A program made the translations under genes and the position numbers. Under the pieces are notes generated by a model, which saw nothing but the letters and a program-made list of their open reading frames with translations, ran no database searches and was not told the DNA's origin. Of a DNA stretch of 11,799 nt, positions 1 to 7,460 are shown one piece after another. How positions within the stretch are numbered: position 1 is the stretch's first letter; the number at the start of each line of letters is the position of its first letter. Origin of the DNA: an uncultured Collinsella sp. (lineage in GTDB: Bacteria > Actinomycetota > Coriobacteriia > Coriobacteriales > Coriobacteriaceae); contig URWM01000025.1 in the NCBI GenBank assembly GCA_900551655.1, positions 1 to 11,799 on the forward strand, given 5' to 3'.

Positions 1-43
1 TTCCTCTACGTCTCGTGGGCTCGGAGATGTGTATAAGAGACAG
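1..43 (+). other. Sequencing-library adapter (Nextera read-2 end plus i7 index), not genomic
   Basis: Bases 10-43 match the 34-nt Nextera transposase read-2 adapter, ending in the 19-bp Tn5 mosaic end (AGATGTGTATAAGAGACAG, 25-43). Bases 2-9 (TCCTCTAC) match, from memory, the i7 index of Nextera primer N712, and base 1 fits the last base of the P7 primer. The genome therefore begins at base 44. Reading through the adapter produces the well-known artefact peptides MYKRQ and MCIRD, so any protein model that starts before base 44 is wrong. Confidence 0.97.
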
Positions 44-598
44 GACATCTCCCCCACCGCGTTTTATCAGACCAACCCGCAACAGACCGAGCTGCTCTAT
101 CAGCTCGCTATCGACGGCATGGATTTGCACCAGGGCGATGTGCTCATGGATGCCTACTGTGGCAGCGGTACCATCGGTCTTTGCGCAGCTAAAGATGCCC
201 AGAACAAGGGTATCGGCATCATGCTGCTCGGCGTAGAGCGCAACCCGGCGGGCATTGCCGATGCACGTCGCAATGCCGAGCTCAACGGCCTCACCCGCAG
301 CGCTTGGTTTATGGCTGACGATGCCACCGACTACATCCTAGATGCCGCCGACAACAACGAGCGGGTCGATGTCCTTTCCATCGATCCGCCGCGCGCCGGC
401 TCTACCCCCGAGTTCCTCGAAGCTGCCTGCGCGCTTAAGCCGCGCCGCATCACCTATATCAGCTGCAACCCCGTGACTCAAGAGCGCGACCTGCATCAGC
501 TTCTCGACGGAGGCTATCGCCTGCTCAAGATCACGCCCGTCGACATGTTCCCTCACACCGACCACACCGAAACCGTAGCGGTCCTCGAACGCCGCTAA
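44..598 (+). CDS. rlmD: 23S rRNA (uracil-C5)-methyltransferase, RlmD/TrmA family, 5'-truncated
   Basis: This is the C-terminal 184 codons of an S-adenosylmethionine-dependent RNA m5U methyltransferase. The N-terminal TRAM domain and the first part of the catalytic domain are missing because the contig starts here. Visible family signatures, in order, are the FYQTNPQQ substrate/cofactor segment (FxQxN motif), the SAM-binding loop DAYCGSGTIGL, the acidic motif SIDPPRAG, the catalytic nucleophile motif ISCNP (Cys attacks uracil C6), and the closing segment FPHTDHTETVAVLERR, which holds the conserved Glu that acts as general base. The family methylates uridines in 23S rRNA (RlmD U1939, or RlmCD at U747 and U1939 in Firmicutes) or tRNA U54 (TrmA). 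The fragment cannot settle which. It ends in TAA and is followed closely by a hairpin terminator. Residues read before base 44 come from adapter. Confidence 0.92.
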   Translation, partial: DISPTAFYQTNPQQTELLYQLAIDGMDLHQGDVLMDAYCGSGTIGLCAAKDAQNKGIGIMLLGVERNPAGIADARRNAELNGLTRSAWFMADDATDYILDAADNNERVDVLSIDPPRAGSTPEFLEAACALKPRRITYISCNPVTQERDLHQLLDGGYRLLKITPVDMFPHTDHTETVAVLERR

Positions 599-626
599 CC
601 AACCTCAGTAGATTTTTGGGACAAGA

Positions 627-656
627 AAGGGGGCGACCCGCCTGGGCCGCCCCCTT
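627..656. terminator. Hairpin terminator between convergent genes
   Basis: A perfect 9-bp stem, AAGGGGGCG (627-635) with CGCCCCCTT (648-656), has an inner CCC/GGG pairing (637-639 with 644-646). It lies 28 nt after the rlmD stop and 20 nt beyond the stop of the opposing PHP gene, so it can serve both. A short T-containing tail (TTGGTTT) follows on the plus strand; there is no clear U-run on the minus strand. Confidence 0.75.
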
Positions 657-676
657 CGCTTGGTTTATAAACTCCG

Positions 677-1498
677 CTACATCCCATTGCGCAGATCGCA
701 CACGCCGGCTGCCGCCATCTCGCGCAGCAGCGTCTCGCGGTCGCGCGTCACGATCAGGTCCAGCGGGAAGTGAATCTCGTCGAGCAACTTGCGGGCGTGC
801 TCGAGCTTGCCAATGGCCATACCAATGTGGGCATCGGTCGACACACCAATACCCACGCCCAGCTCGGCGCAGCGCTCGGCAATCTTGCGGCATACGACCC
901 AATGCTCAGTGTCGGCACCGTGCTCAAGACTATGGTTATTAATCTCAATGATCTTGTGCTTGGCCTTGGCCGCCAGCAGCACCTCATCGATATCGAACGG
1001 CACGCCCGAACGACCCGTATGCCCAAGCATGAACACCTTGGGGTGCTCCAGGGCATTGATGTACATCTGGGTCGTTTGGGCGAGCGTCGCGCCTTCGGCA
1101 AACTGCGGATTATGCACGCTTGCCACCAAATAATCCAAATTGCGCATCACCAATTCGAACAGTGAATGCTGGTGACTATACGAATCGCCGGCAATATCGA
1201 ACGAAACGGGAATATCCTCGCCAAACAAGCTTCCGTCCAGCGAAACGATATCGGCCTCGGCACCACGCAGCACCAGCACGCCGCTCCAAATGCGCGGCCA
1301 GATATCCTGGTTGATAAAGAATTGGTAACTGCGCAGGTCATTGGGGCAAGCCGTAACCATAGAGCTTAAATGATCGGCGGAACCGAGCACCTGAAGGCCG
1401 CGCTCTGCCGCCCAATATACGTTCTCCTCGATGGTTGAATACGCATGCGCAGAGAACATCGTATGAGTATGGATATCACAAGAAAGCAGGTAGGGCAT
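677..1498 (-). CDS. PHP-domain metal-dependent phosphoesterase (YcdX-like)
   Basis: This 273-residue protein is a complete polymerase-and-histidinol-phosphatase (PHP) domain, and its length suits the stand-alone YcdX-like phosphatases. Metal-ligand motifs are in the expected order: DIHTHT (H10, H12) and H18 near the N-terminus, ADH (D42, H43), GAEAD (E81), ASVHNP (H129), LGHTGR (H160) and the closing STDAH (D222, H224). Members bind a trinuclear metal centre and hydrolyse phosphoester bonds; the substrate of this subgroup cannot be read from sequence. It should be cytoplasmic, as there is no signal peptide or membrane segment. The start is supported by a strong ribosome site (TAAGGAG, about 1504-1510) six nucleotides upstream. 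It appears monocistronic, with its own promoter (1536-1565), and converges on rlmD. HisK-type histidinol-phosphatase is a less likely alternative because no his genes are nearby. Confidence 0.9.
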   Translation of the reverse strand: MPYLLSCDIHTHTMFSAHAYSTIEENVYWAAERGLQVLGSADHLSSMVTACPNDLRSYQFFINQDIWPRIWSGVLVLRGAEADIVSLDGSLFGEDIPVSFDIAGDSYSHQHSLFELVMRNLDYLVASVHNPQFAEGATLAQTTQMYINALEHPKVFMLGHTGRSGVPFDIDEVLLAAKAKHKIIEINNHSLEHGADTEHWVVCRKIAERCAELGVGIGVSTDAHIGMAIGKLEHARKLLDEIHFPLDLIVTRDRETLLREMAAAGVCDLRNGM

Positions 1499-1535
1499 CG
1501 GGTCTCCTTATCCGGTATGGCCGTCGCGTATATTC

Positions 1536-1565
1536 ATTGTACGCATAGCATTCGATGGTCGTAAA
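1536..1565 (-). promoter_or_regulatory. Likely sigma-70 promoter for the PHP gene
   Basis: Read on the minus strand, TTTACG (1560-1565) and TACAAT (1536-1541) are separated by 18 nt. The -10 matches the consensus at 5 of 6 positions. Transcription would start near 1529, giving a leader of about 30 nt that contains the TAAGGAG ribosome site. This is a prediction by eye. Confidence 0.5.
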
Positions 1566-1598
1566 ACCGCTCCATCCCAACGACACAACGTCCATGAC

Positions 1599-1629
1599 AA
1601 CGGGGTCTGGCTTAAAACCAAACCCCGTT
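1599..1629 (-). terminator. Possible terminator of the aminotransferase gene
   Basis: The stem AACGGGGT (1599-1606) pairs with ACCCCGTT (1622-1629). After one mismatch it continues as TGG/CCA, closing a 7-nt loop. It lies 29 nt past the aminotransferase stop, in the right place for an end-of-gene signal. No U-run follows on the minus strand, so it may act only as a 3' stabilising hairpin. Confidence 0.45.
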
Positions 1630-1657
1630 TCACGTAAAACATTGTAAGCAGAGCGCT

Positions 1658-2848
1658 TTACTTTTGACGATACTCGTCGGCCAGCTGCTTCCAGGCAGGC
1701 AACGAATTGACGATGGTCTCGTAGCTCACGCAGTAGCCCAAGCGGAACCAGCCCGGCATGCCAAAACTGTCCGAGGGCACCGCGAGCAGCTCATACTTCT
1801 TCGCGCGCTCGCAGAAAGCGTTCGCATCGGGCTCCAGCGCCTTCACCCACAGGTAGAATGCACCATCCGGCTCAACATAGGTGTAGCCGTACTCCGCTAG
1901 TGCATCGGTAAGCGCGGTACGGTTGCGTGCATAGGCCTCAACGTCACTCGGCTCATCGATGCAGTCGATAATTACGCGCTGGAAGAGCGCCGGCGCGCAC
2001 ACGAAGCCCAGCGTACGGGCGGCACCGGCAACGGCGGGCATTAGACGAGCTGCCTGAGGGTTCGTATTGGGAACCAGGATCCACCCCACGCGCTCGCCCG
2101 GCAGCGACAGCGACTTGGAATACGAGTAGCACACGATGGTGTGCTCGTAGATCGAGGGCACCCAAGGCACCTCGGCACCGTACACAATCTCGCGGTACGG
2201 CTCATCCGAGATGAGCATAATCGGATTCTCGGGATCGCGCTGAGCGTTGGCCTCGCGCAGAACATTGGCCAGTCGCGTCAGCGTGTCGCATGTATATACG
2301 GCACCGGTCGGATTGTTGGGAGAGTCAATGATGACGGCCGCCGTCTTATCGCTGATCGCCTTGAGCACGTTGTCCACGCTCAGCTGGAATGTATCCTCAT
2401 TGGCAAGCGCCTCGACACACGTACAGCCGGCCTTCTCAATCCACACGCGATACTCCGGAAAATACGGCGCAATGACGATAACCTCATCGCCCGGGTTCGT
2501 AACGGCGTTGAGCGTGCAGGTGAGCGAAGCCGCGGCGCCCACGGTCATAAAGACATCCTTGCCCTCATAACTCGTACCAAAGCGGCGGTTGAGCGACTCA
2601 GCCACGGCGGTACGGCACTGCGGCAGGCCCGGTGCGGGCGTGTATCCGTGCAGCTGGTCACTCGGCAGCTCCAAGGCCTTCTTAATGGACTCCGCCACGG
2701 CAGCGGGCGCCGGAACGCTCGGGTTACCCAGCGAAAAATCGAATACATTTTCCGCACCAATCTGCGCCTTGCGCTCAAGGCCATAGCTAAAAATTTCGCG
2801 GATGATGGAGCTTTCCGCACCGCGAGCATACATGGTTTCGTTGATCAT
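1658..2848 (-). CDS. PLP-dependent class I/II aminotransferase
   Basis: This is a 396-residue fold-type I aminotransferase of the usual length (about 390-400). Visible hallmarks are the N-terminal FSLGNPS segment (residues 38-44), YTPAPGLPQCR near residue 69 (the usual Y-x-x-x-x-G-x-x-x-R), SPNNPTG (176-182, cofactor Asn179), SDEPYRE (214-220, Asp215 to the pyridine nitrogen and Tyr218), the cofactor lysine in YSYSKSLSLPGERVGW (Lys245), and the substrate-carboxylate arginine in GWFRLGY (Arg369). It moves an amino group between an amino acid and a 2-oxo acid in the cytoplasm. Specificity (aspartate, alanine, aromatic or other) is not readable. I chose the ATG at 2848 because AAAGGGG (2854-2860) sits five nucleotides upstream. 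An in-frame ATG at 2947 would start inside the palindrome and add 33 residues without family character. Neighbouring genes give no pathway context. Confidence 0.92.
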   Translation of the reverse strand: MINETMYARGAESSIIREIFSYGLERKAQIGAENVFDFSLGNPSVPAPAAVAESIKKALELPSDQLHGYTPAPGLPQCRTAVAESLNRRFGTSYEGKDVFMTVGAAASLTCTLNAVTNPGDEVIVIAPYFPEYRVWIEKAGCTCVEALANEDTFQLSVDNVLKAISDKTAAVIIDSPNNPTGAVYTCDTLTRLANVLREANAQRDPENPIMLISDEPYREIVYGAEVPWVPSIYEHTIVCYSYSKSLSLPGERVGWILVPNTNPQAARLMPAVAGAARTLGFVCAPALFQRVIIDCIDEPSDVEAYARNRTALTDALAEYGYTYVEPDGAFYLWVKALEPDANAFCERAKKYELLAVPSDSFGMPGWFRLGYCVSYETIVNSLPAWKQLADEYRQK

Positions 2849-2872
2849 CTGTTCCCCTTTCGCATAGGCGCT

Positions 2873-2878
2873 ATTGTA
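2873..2878 (-). promoter_or_regulatory. Candidate -10 element for the aminotransferase
   Basis: TACAAT on the minus strand lies about 25 nt upstream of the chosen start codon, preceded by GCG as at the PHP promoter. No good -35 is visible at 16-18 nt. If this is the promoter, transcription begins near 2866, and the palindrome at 2909-2968 lies upstream of the transcript. Confidence 0.35.
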
Positions 2879-2908
2879 CGCTTTAGCCGAGCAAAGTGCC
2901 GCAGCAAT

Positions 2909-2968
2909 GTTAATTGGGGACAGACTTAAATGCGTGAAAACGCTCATTTAAGTCTGTCCCCAATCAAC
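2909..2968. repeat. 60-nt near-perfect palindrome, REP/MITE-like
   Basis: The arm ATTGGGGACAGACTTAAATG (2913-2932) is matched without error by its reverse complement at 2945-2964. Pairing continues outward as GTT/AAC (2909-2911 with 2966-2968) after one A/C mismatch. A 12-nt centre, CGTGAAAACGCT, can itself pair at its ends. The element lies between the ftsH terminator and the aminotransferase gene and is not part of either. From memory, GGGGACAGACTTAAAT-type palindromes recur in many bacterial genomes near REP-associated IS200-like transposases. No transposase is present here. It could alternatively act as an extra bidirectional transcription stop. Confidence 0.85.
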
Positions 2969-2987
2969 AGACGGCCCCATATCGCTC

Positions 2988-3026
2988 AAAAGAAAAAGCC
3001 TCCGCAGGTTTCCCCGCGGAGGCTTT
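2988..3026 (-). terminator. Strong intrinsic terminator of ftsH
   Basis: An 11-bp perfect stem (2995-3005 with 3016-3026, core GCCTCCGC/GCGGAGGC) is followed on the minus strand by the U-rich run TTTTTCTTTT (2988-2997 complement). It begins 11 nt after the ftsH stop codon, so it ends the tilS-hpt-ftsH cluster. Confidence 0.93.
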
Positions 3027-3037
3027 CACCACAAAGA

Positions 3038-5176
3038 CTATTTGTCGGCGTCGGTGTCGGCACCGACATTGACGGCATGGTCATCGTCAGCACCATCGGA
3101 TGCGGCTTCGGCATCCTCCTGCATGGCCGCCTGCGCAAAGGCCGCGGCATCAGCCGCCAGCTCCTCCTCGCTCATACGAGGCGCGCGCTTCTTGGTCGGC
3201 ATACCGGCCGCCTTGGCATTGCGCTCCTCCTTGGCCGCCAGGATATCACCCTCGCGCTCAAGGTAGGCATCCCACTCGTTGTCGAGCAGGGCATTCACGG
3301 CGTCGCCTTCGACGGTCTCGCGCTCAAGCAGCACCTTCGCCATCAGATCGAGCTGATCGCGACGGGCGTCCAGGATCTCGACCGCACGACGATGGGCCTC
3401 ACGCATAATGCGCTGAACCTCGATATCGATGCGGCGCGCCGTCTCCTCGGAGTAATCCTGGTGATCGGCGTAATCGCGGCCCAGGAATACCTGATGCTGC
3501 GCCTCACCAAACACCTGCGTTCCAAGTTCCTCGCTCATGCCCAGGCGCGTGACCATCTCGCGCGCCATCTTGGTTGCGCGCTCCAGATCGTTGCTCGCGC
3601 CCGACGTAATGTCATCGCACATGAGCTCCTCGGCAACGCGACCGCCCAAGAACACGGCGAGCTCGTCGAGCATCTCGTTCTTGGTCTTGAGGAAGTGATC
3701 CTCCTGCGGAAGCTGCAGTGTGTAGCCCAGAGCCTGGCCGCGGCTGACGATCGAAATCTTATGAACCGGATCGGAGTGCTCCAAGATGTGACCCACCAGG
3801 GCATGGCCGCTCTCGTGGTAGGCAATCGTGGTGCGCTCGGCTTCGGTCATCACACGACCCTTGCGTTGCGGTCCGGCAATCACGCGCTCCATCGATTCCT
3901 CGACCTCGTCCATCGAGATCACGGAACGATGGCGGCGGGCAGCCAGCAGCGCAGACTCGTTGAGCAGGTTCGCCAAATCGGCGCCAGTAAAGCCAACGGT
4001 CATCTGGGCGAGTTTCTCAAACTTAACGTCCTCGTCCATCGGCTTGTTCTCGGCATGCACGCGCAAGATCTGCTCGCGGCCCTTCACATCCGGACGGTCG
4101 ACCGTAACCTGACGGTCAAAACGGCCGGGACGCAGCAATGCCGGATCCAGGATGTCAGGACGGTTGGTCGCAGCGATCAGGATGACCGACTCGCTTTCCT
4201 CAAAGCCGTCCATCTCGACCAGCAGCTGGTTGAGCGTCTGCTCGCGCTCGTCGTGACCGCCGCCCAAGCCAGCTCCGCGCTGACGTCCCACGGCATCGAT
4301 CTCATCGATGAAGATGATCGACGGGGCCTGGGACTTGGCCTCCTTAAAGAGGTCACGCACACGGCTGGCGCCGACACCTACGAACATCTCGACAAAGTCG
4401 GAACCCGAGATGCTAAAGAACGGCACGCCCGCCTCGCCGGCAACGGCCTTGGCCAGCAGCGTTTTACCGGTGCCCGGAGGACCAACCAGCAACACGCCAC
4501 GCGGGATCTTGGCGCCCAGCTTGCGATAGCGATCCGGATCGCTCAAAAAGTCACGGATCTCCTCGAGCTCCTCGACTGCCTCGTCCACTCCGGCAACGTC
4601 TTCAAACTTGACCTTGGGGCGTGTGGCCTCGTTGGTCTTGGCGTTGGTCTTGCCAAACTGCATGTTCCTGTTGTTGGCGCCCATCATCTGGCGCATAAAG
4701 TAGAACATGATGGCGATAAGGGCGATCGTCGGAAGCACACTCATCGCCAAGTCGCCCCAAAAATCGGGATCGTTGGTGTTGACGATGTACTTGGTATCGG
4801 GGTGCTCCGCCATAAGCTCGGCAAGCGAATCGGAGCCGACATAGGTCGAGGAGAAGCTCTTGAGCTCGCTCGTATCGCCCTTGTCCTTCTTCGTCTTCCA
4901 GTAATGACCCGTCACGCTTCCGTCTTGAACCGTATAGGTCAGATCTTCGACGCGATCCTGCTTGATGGCGCTGACCATCTCGCTCGTCGCGAGCTTAACG
5001 GTATTGCTGGAGCTGGCAAAGCCGGAACCCATATTAAAGAAGGCATAGCCCAGAAGCGCGCAAGCCAAAAGAAAATACAGCCAGCCCGTACGCGTGGGCT
5101 TCTTGCCTCCGGGCATCCCCGGGATCTTTGGGTCCCGGGGAGTCTGGGAATTGTTATCGTTACGGTCGTCGGGCAT
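3038..5176 (-). CDS. ftsH: ATP-dependent zinc metalloprotease FtsH
   Basis: This 712-residue membrane-bound AAA+ protease degrades misfolded and regulatory membrane proteins as a hexamer. Order: short polar N-terminus, TM1 about 31-48, an extracytoplasmic domain, TM2 about 143-163, AAA module and M41 peptidase. Key motifs are Walker A GPPGTGKT (232-239), Walker B IIFIDE (287-292), pore motif [10 protein letters not shown] (261-270), second region of homology [10 protein letters not shown] to GRFDR (336-355), zinc-site HESGH (H454, E455, H458) and the third ligand Asp530 in [11 protein letters not shown]. All catalytic residues are intact. The last 40 or so residues are an Ala/Asp/Glu-rich tail. 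The start lies one nucleotide after the hpt stop; its ribosome site GGAGG (5189-5193) is inside the hpt 3' end at a long 12-nt spacing, so translational coupling is likely. It is the last gene of tilS-hpt-ftsH, followed by a strong terminator. Confidence 0.98.
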   Translation of the reverse strand: MPDDRNDNNSQTPRDPKIPGMPGGKKPTRTGWLYFLLACALLGYAFFNMGSGFASSSNTVKLATSEMVSAIKQDRVEDLTYTVQDGSVTGHYWKTKKDKGDTSELKSFSSTYVGSDSLAELMAEHPDTKYIVNTNDPDFWGDLAMSVLPTIALIAIMFYFMRQMMGANNRNMQFGKTNAKTNEATRPKVKFEDVAGVDEAVEELEEIRDFLSDPDRYRKLGAKIPRGVLLVGPPGTGKTLLAKAVAGEAGVPFFSISGSDFVEMFVGVGASRVRDLFKEAKSQAPSIIFIDEIDAVGRQRGAGLGGGHDEREQTLNQLLVEMDGFEESESVILIAATNRPDILDPALLRPGRFDRQVTVDRPDVKGREQILRVHAENKPMDEDVKFEKLAQMTVGFTGADLANLLNESALLAARRHRSVISMDEVEESMERVIAGPQRKGRVMTEAERTTIAYHESGHALVGHILEHSDPVHKISIVSRGQALGYTLQLPQEDHFLKTKNEMLDELAVFLGGRVAEELMCDDITSGASNDLERATKMAREMVTRLGMSEELGTQVFGEAQHQVFLGRDYADHQDYSEETARRIDIEVQRIMREAHRRAVEILDARRDQLDLMAKVLLERETVEGDAVNALLDNEWDAYLEREGDILAAKEERNAKAAGMPTKKRAPRMSEEELAADAAAFAQAAMQEDAEAASDGADDDHAVNVGADTDADK

Positions 5177-5177
5177 C

Positions 5178-5726
5178 TTACGAATAAACCTCCGGTTTCA
5201 AAATGCCCAGATACGGAAGGTTACGATAGCGCTCGGCATAGTCGAGGCCGTAGCCCACCACAAAGGCATCGGGGCAATGGGTTCCAACATACTTGGGCGT
5301 GATGGCCGAGACGCGGTCCTCAACGTCCTTCCACAGGAAGGCGGCGACCTCCAGAGAAGCGGGCTTGCGGCTCTCGAGGTTCTTCATCAGATACTTGAGC
5401 GTCAGGCCCGAGTCCAGAATGTCCTCGACGATCAGCACGTCGCGACCGCGGATATCGATATCCAGGTCCTTAATGATACGCACGATACCCGAGGACTTCA
5501 CGCCGTCACCATAGCTCGAAACAGCCATGAAATCGATGTTGGTCGGCAGCTCGATCTTACGCATCAGGTCGCCCATAAAGACCACGGCGCCGCGCAGGAC
5601 CGCAATCAGCACCAGATCCTTACCCGCGTAGTCGCGAGTAATCTGCTCGCCCAAACGAGAGACGATACCGTCGATATCCTCCTGCGTAAACAGAACCTTC
5701 TCGATATCCGGATGTTGAGAAGCCAT
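5178..5726 (-). CDS. hpt: Hypoxanthine phosphoribosyltransferase
   Basis: This 182-residue type I phosphoribosyltransferase converts hypoxanthine (and usually guanine) plus PRPP to IMP or GMP in purine salvage. The length is typical. The PRPP-binding motif VLIVEDILDSGLT (97-109) has the expected Glu-Asp pair (E101, D102) and Asp105. LRGA (44-47) is the pyrophosphate loop, SSYGDG (70-75) the flexible catalytic loop, and FVVGYGLDYAERYRNLPYLG (155-174) the purine-binding segment. The ATG is preceded by AAAGGG (5732-5737) at a 5-nt spacing. The gene sits between tilS and ftsH, the same order as Bacillus subtilis tilS-hprT-ftsH. The 147-nt gap to tilS leaves room for its own promoter; the only candidate I see is a TAGAAT -10 on the minus strand (5783-5788) with no clear -35. 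Confidence 0.97.
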   Translation of the reverse strand: MASQHPDIEKVLFTQEDIDGIVSRLGEQITRDYAGKDLVLIAVLRGAVVFMGDLMRKIELPTNIDFMAVSSYGDGVKSSGIVRIIKDLDIDIRGRDVLIVEDILDSGLTLKYLMKNLESRKPASLEVAAFLWKDVEDRVSAITPKYVGTHCPDAFVVGYGLDYAERYRNLPYLGILKPEVYS

Positions 5727-5873
5727 GACAACCCTTTCTTGTACTTATCGCCCACGCACCGCCGCATGGACGCGAACTACACATTCTAGCAGCGCACGGG
5801 GCATATTTACCAGTACGTGCGCCATCAGTGCGGGAATACCGTCAACGTCGCACAGAATAGCTGACGTGGGACG

Positions 5874-7412
5874 CTATTCCGCATCGGCCACACGAAGCAG
5901 ATACGCCACGCGCGTTGCGGCCGTGCATTTAAAACGCTCGTCCGCGCGAACGCCTGCGACCCATACCACGGCACCTCCCGGAGCCGTTCTCACCACAGGA
6001 ACGCCCGCACGCTCAGAAACGGGAATACGAGCCTCGTTGAGCAGGTCGGACACCTTCTTACTTCGCCCACTCATGCCCAACGGACACATCACATCCCCCG
6101 GCGCGGGACCGTCTACCCACAGACGCGCCAAACGCGCCTCGGCGGGAATCTCCCCGCGCGAGCCGGTGAGCATCCGTTCGTTATCGCAATCGGCAAAGCC
6201 CAGCGTCGCGGCATCCACCATAGCGGCCACCCCTCCGGCACCCGCGAGTTCGCGGGCACGGCGCACAATATCACACCCCGGCTCGACGGCCATCGTCTCT
6301 GCTACCAGGATGCGGCCCGCCCCCAGCGGCAATCGACCGGGAATGGTGACCCAATCGGCAACTAACCCCTCGCGCGCCGCCGGGGCCTTGAATGACAGCA
6401 TGCCAAACTCCACGCGCGCATCGATTCCCGCCGGCAGCGTGACCGAACCCGAGCCTTCGGCGACACAGGCGAGCACGCGCTCCACATGCCGCATCTCCGG
6501 GCGCGCGTCGGGGTCAATACGCTTAATTGCCAGTCGCACCATGCGCCGAGCAATCACCACCTCGGCCGCGGCCAGTCGGCGAGCGTCAAGGACCAGTGCG
6601 CCCGCCGCCTCCTTACGCAGGCAGCTTCGAAACGCCTGCGCGGAAAGCTGGGAAAGAAAGGCATCCTCATCGCCTAAGATCTCGCAGGCGGCGCCAATCG
6701 TCTTGCAGACGCTCGCGTTGCGCTGCGCTACCACCGGCATTACTCGATGGCGCACGTAGTTACGCAAGTACGACACGTCCTCGTTGCTCTCGTCCTCTCG
6801 CCACGGCTGACCATGCACCTGCAGATAGCCCACGAGCTCATCATGAGTCAGGTCGAGCAAGGGACGCACCACGATATTCCTCCGGCGAGGAATGCTCGAT
6901 AGACCAGCGGGCCCCGAACCCTTAATCGCGTTCATCAAAAACGTTTCCGCGCGATCCGAAGACGTGTGCGCGGTGCAGATACGAGCCGCCGTTCGCGGTG
7001 CCCCCGTCTGGGCGCAGAGCTCGCGAACATACCTCCGCGCCGCGGCATAGCGCACTTCGCGGGCCGCGGCCTCAATATTGCCCGACTCCCCATCAAAATA
7101 AGCGTGCTCCACGCACAGCGGTAAACCATTTTTCGCGCAGAGCTCACGCACAAAGGCCTCGTCGCCATCGGACGCCTTGCCGCGCAGATGATGGTTTACA
7201 TGCAGCACATGCAGGCGCTCGCGAGCAATGGGGGCAACACCGCGCCCGTCTTGGATATCCAGCTTTGATGTGCACGCCATAAGAAGCAGTGCCGTCGAGT
7301 CCGCGCCGCCTGATACCATGAGCACGACAGGAGCAGCCTGCTGCCTCGTTCGGGTCTCATCGACTGCCCCGGGCACGGCATGGTGTCCGTAATGCTGTGA
7401 TACCGTAGGCAT
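5874..7412 (-). CDS. tilS: tRNA(Ile)-lysidine synthetase TilS
   Basis: This 512-residue enzyme is expected to use ATP to attach lysine to C34 of the CAU-anticodon isoleucine tRNA, switching it from AUG to AUA decoding. The N-terminal N-type ATP-pyrophosphatase domain shows the PP-loop SGGADS (34-39), LHVLHVNHHLRG (67-78) and TSSDRAETFLMNAIKGSGPAGL (150-171), which corresponds to the family's D-D-x-A-E-T region with SSDR in place of the usual LDDQ. The C-terminal TilS domain includes GDVMCPLGMSGRSKKVSDLL (439-458) and VAGVRADERFKCT (485-497). About 28 poorly conserved residues precede the PP-loop, but the start is well supported by GAGGAGG (7419-7425) six nucleotides upstream. It heads tilS-hpt-ftsH and is divergent from the MBL gene, with 48 nt between their start codons. 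Confidence 0.95.
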   Translation of the reverse strand: MPTVSQHYGHHAVPGAVDETRTRQQAAPVVLMVSGGADSTALLLMACTSKLDIQDGRGVAPIARERLHVLHVNHHLRGKASDGDEAFVRELCAKNGLPLCVEHAYFDGESGNIEAAAREVRYAAARRYVRELCAQTGAPRTAARICTAHTSSDRAETFLMNAIKGSGPAGLSSIPRRRNIVVRPLLDLTHDELVGYLQVHGQPWREDESNEDVSYLRNYVRHRVMPVVAQRNASVCKTIGAACEILGDEDAFLSQLSAQAFRSCLRKEAAGALVLDARRLAAAEVVIARRMVRLAIKRIDPDARPEMRHVERVLACVAEGSGSVTLPAGIDARVEFGMLSFKAPAAREGLVADWVTIPGRLPLGAGRILVAETMAVEPGCDIVRRARELAGAGGVAAMVDAATLGFADCDNERMLTGSRGEIPAEARLARLWVDGPAPGDVMCPLGMSGRSKKVSDLLNEARIPVSERAGVPVVRTAPGGAVVWVAGVRADERFKCTAATRVAYLLRVADAE

Positions 7413-7440
7413 TTGCTTCCTCCTCTATTCGTCCGCACCC

Positions 7441-7446
7441 ATTGTA
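7441..7446 (-). promoter_or_regulatory. Candidate -10 element for tilS-hpt-ftsH
   Basis: TACAAT on the minus strand lies 29 nt upstream of the tilS start, which would give a leader of about 22 nt holding the GAGGAGG site. No convincing -35 is visible. A promoter for the divergent MBL gene must overlap the same 48 nt or lie inside the tilS 5' end. Confidence 0.35.
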
Positions 7447-7460
7447 TCCTTTGGAATCTT

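Noticed and set aside
29..43. Start codon for rlmD at base 29 (MYKRQ...)
   Set aside because: These codons are adapter sequence; the true start is upstream of the contig.
2849..2947. Upstream in-frame start for the aminotransferase
   Set aside because: It starts within the palindrome and lacks a ribosome site. The ATG at 2848 has AAAGGGG at ideal spacing and matches the family's length.
2930..5302. 790-codon plus-strand open frame antisense to ftsH
   Set aside because: The protein has no domain character and mirrors the GC-rich codon pattern of ftsH on the other strand, which contains every FtsH motif. Its first ATG also lies inside the palindrome.
5725..6759. 344-codon plus-strand frame antisense to tilS
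   Set aside because: It is a Ser/Arg/Thr/Ala-rich low-complexity translation, a typical shadow of a GC-rich gene, and no ribosome site is evident.
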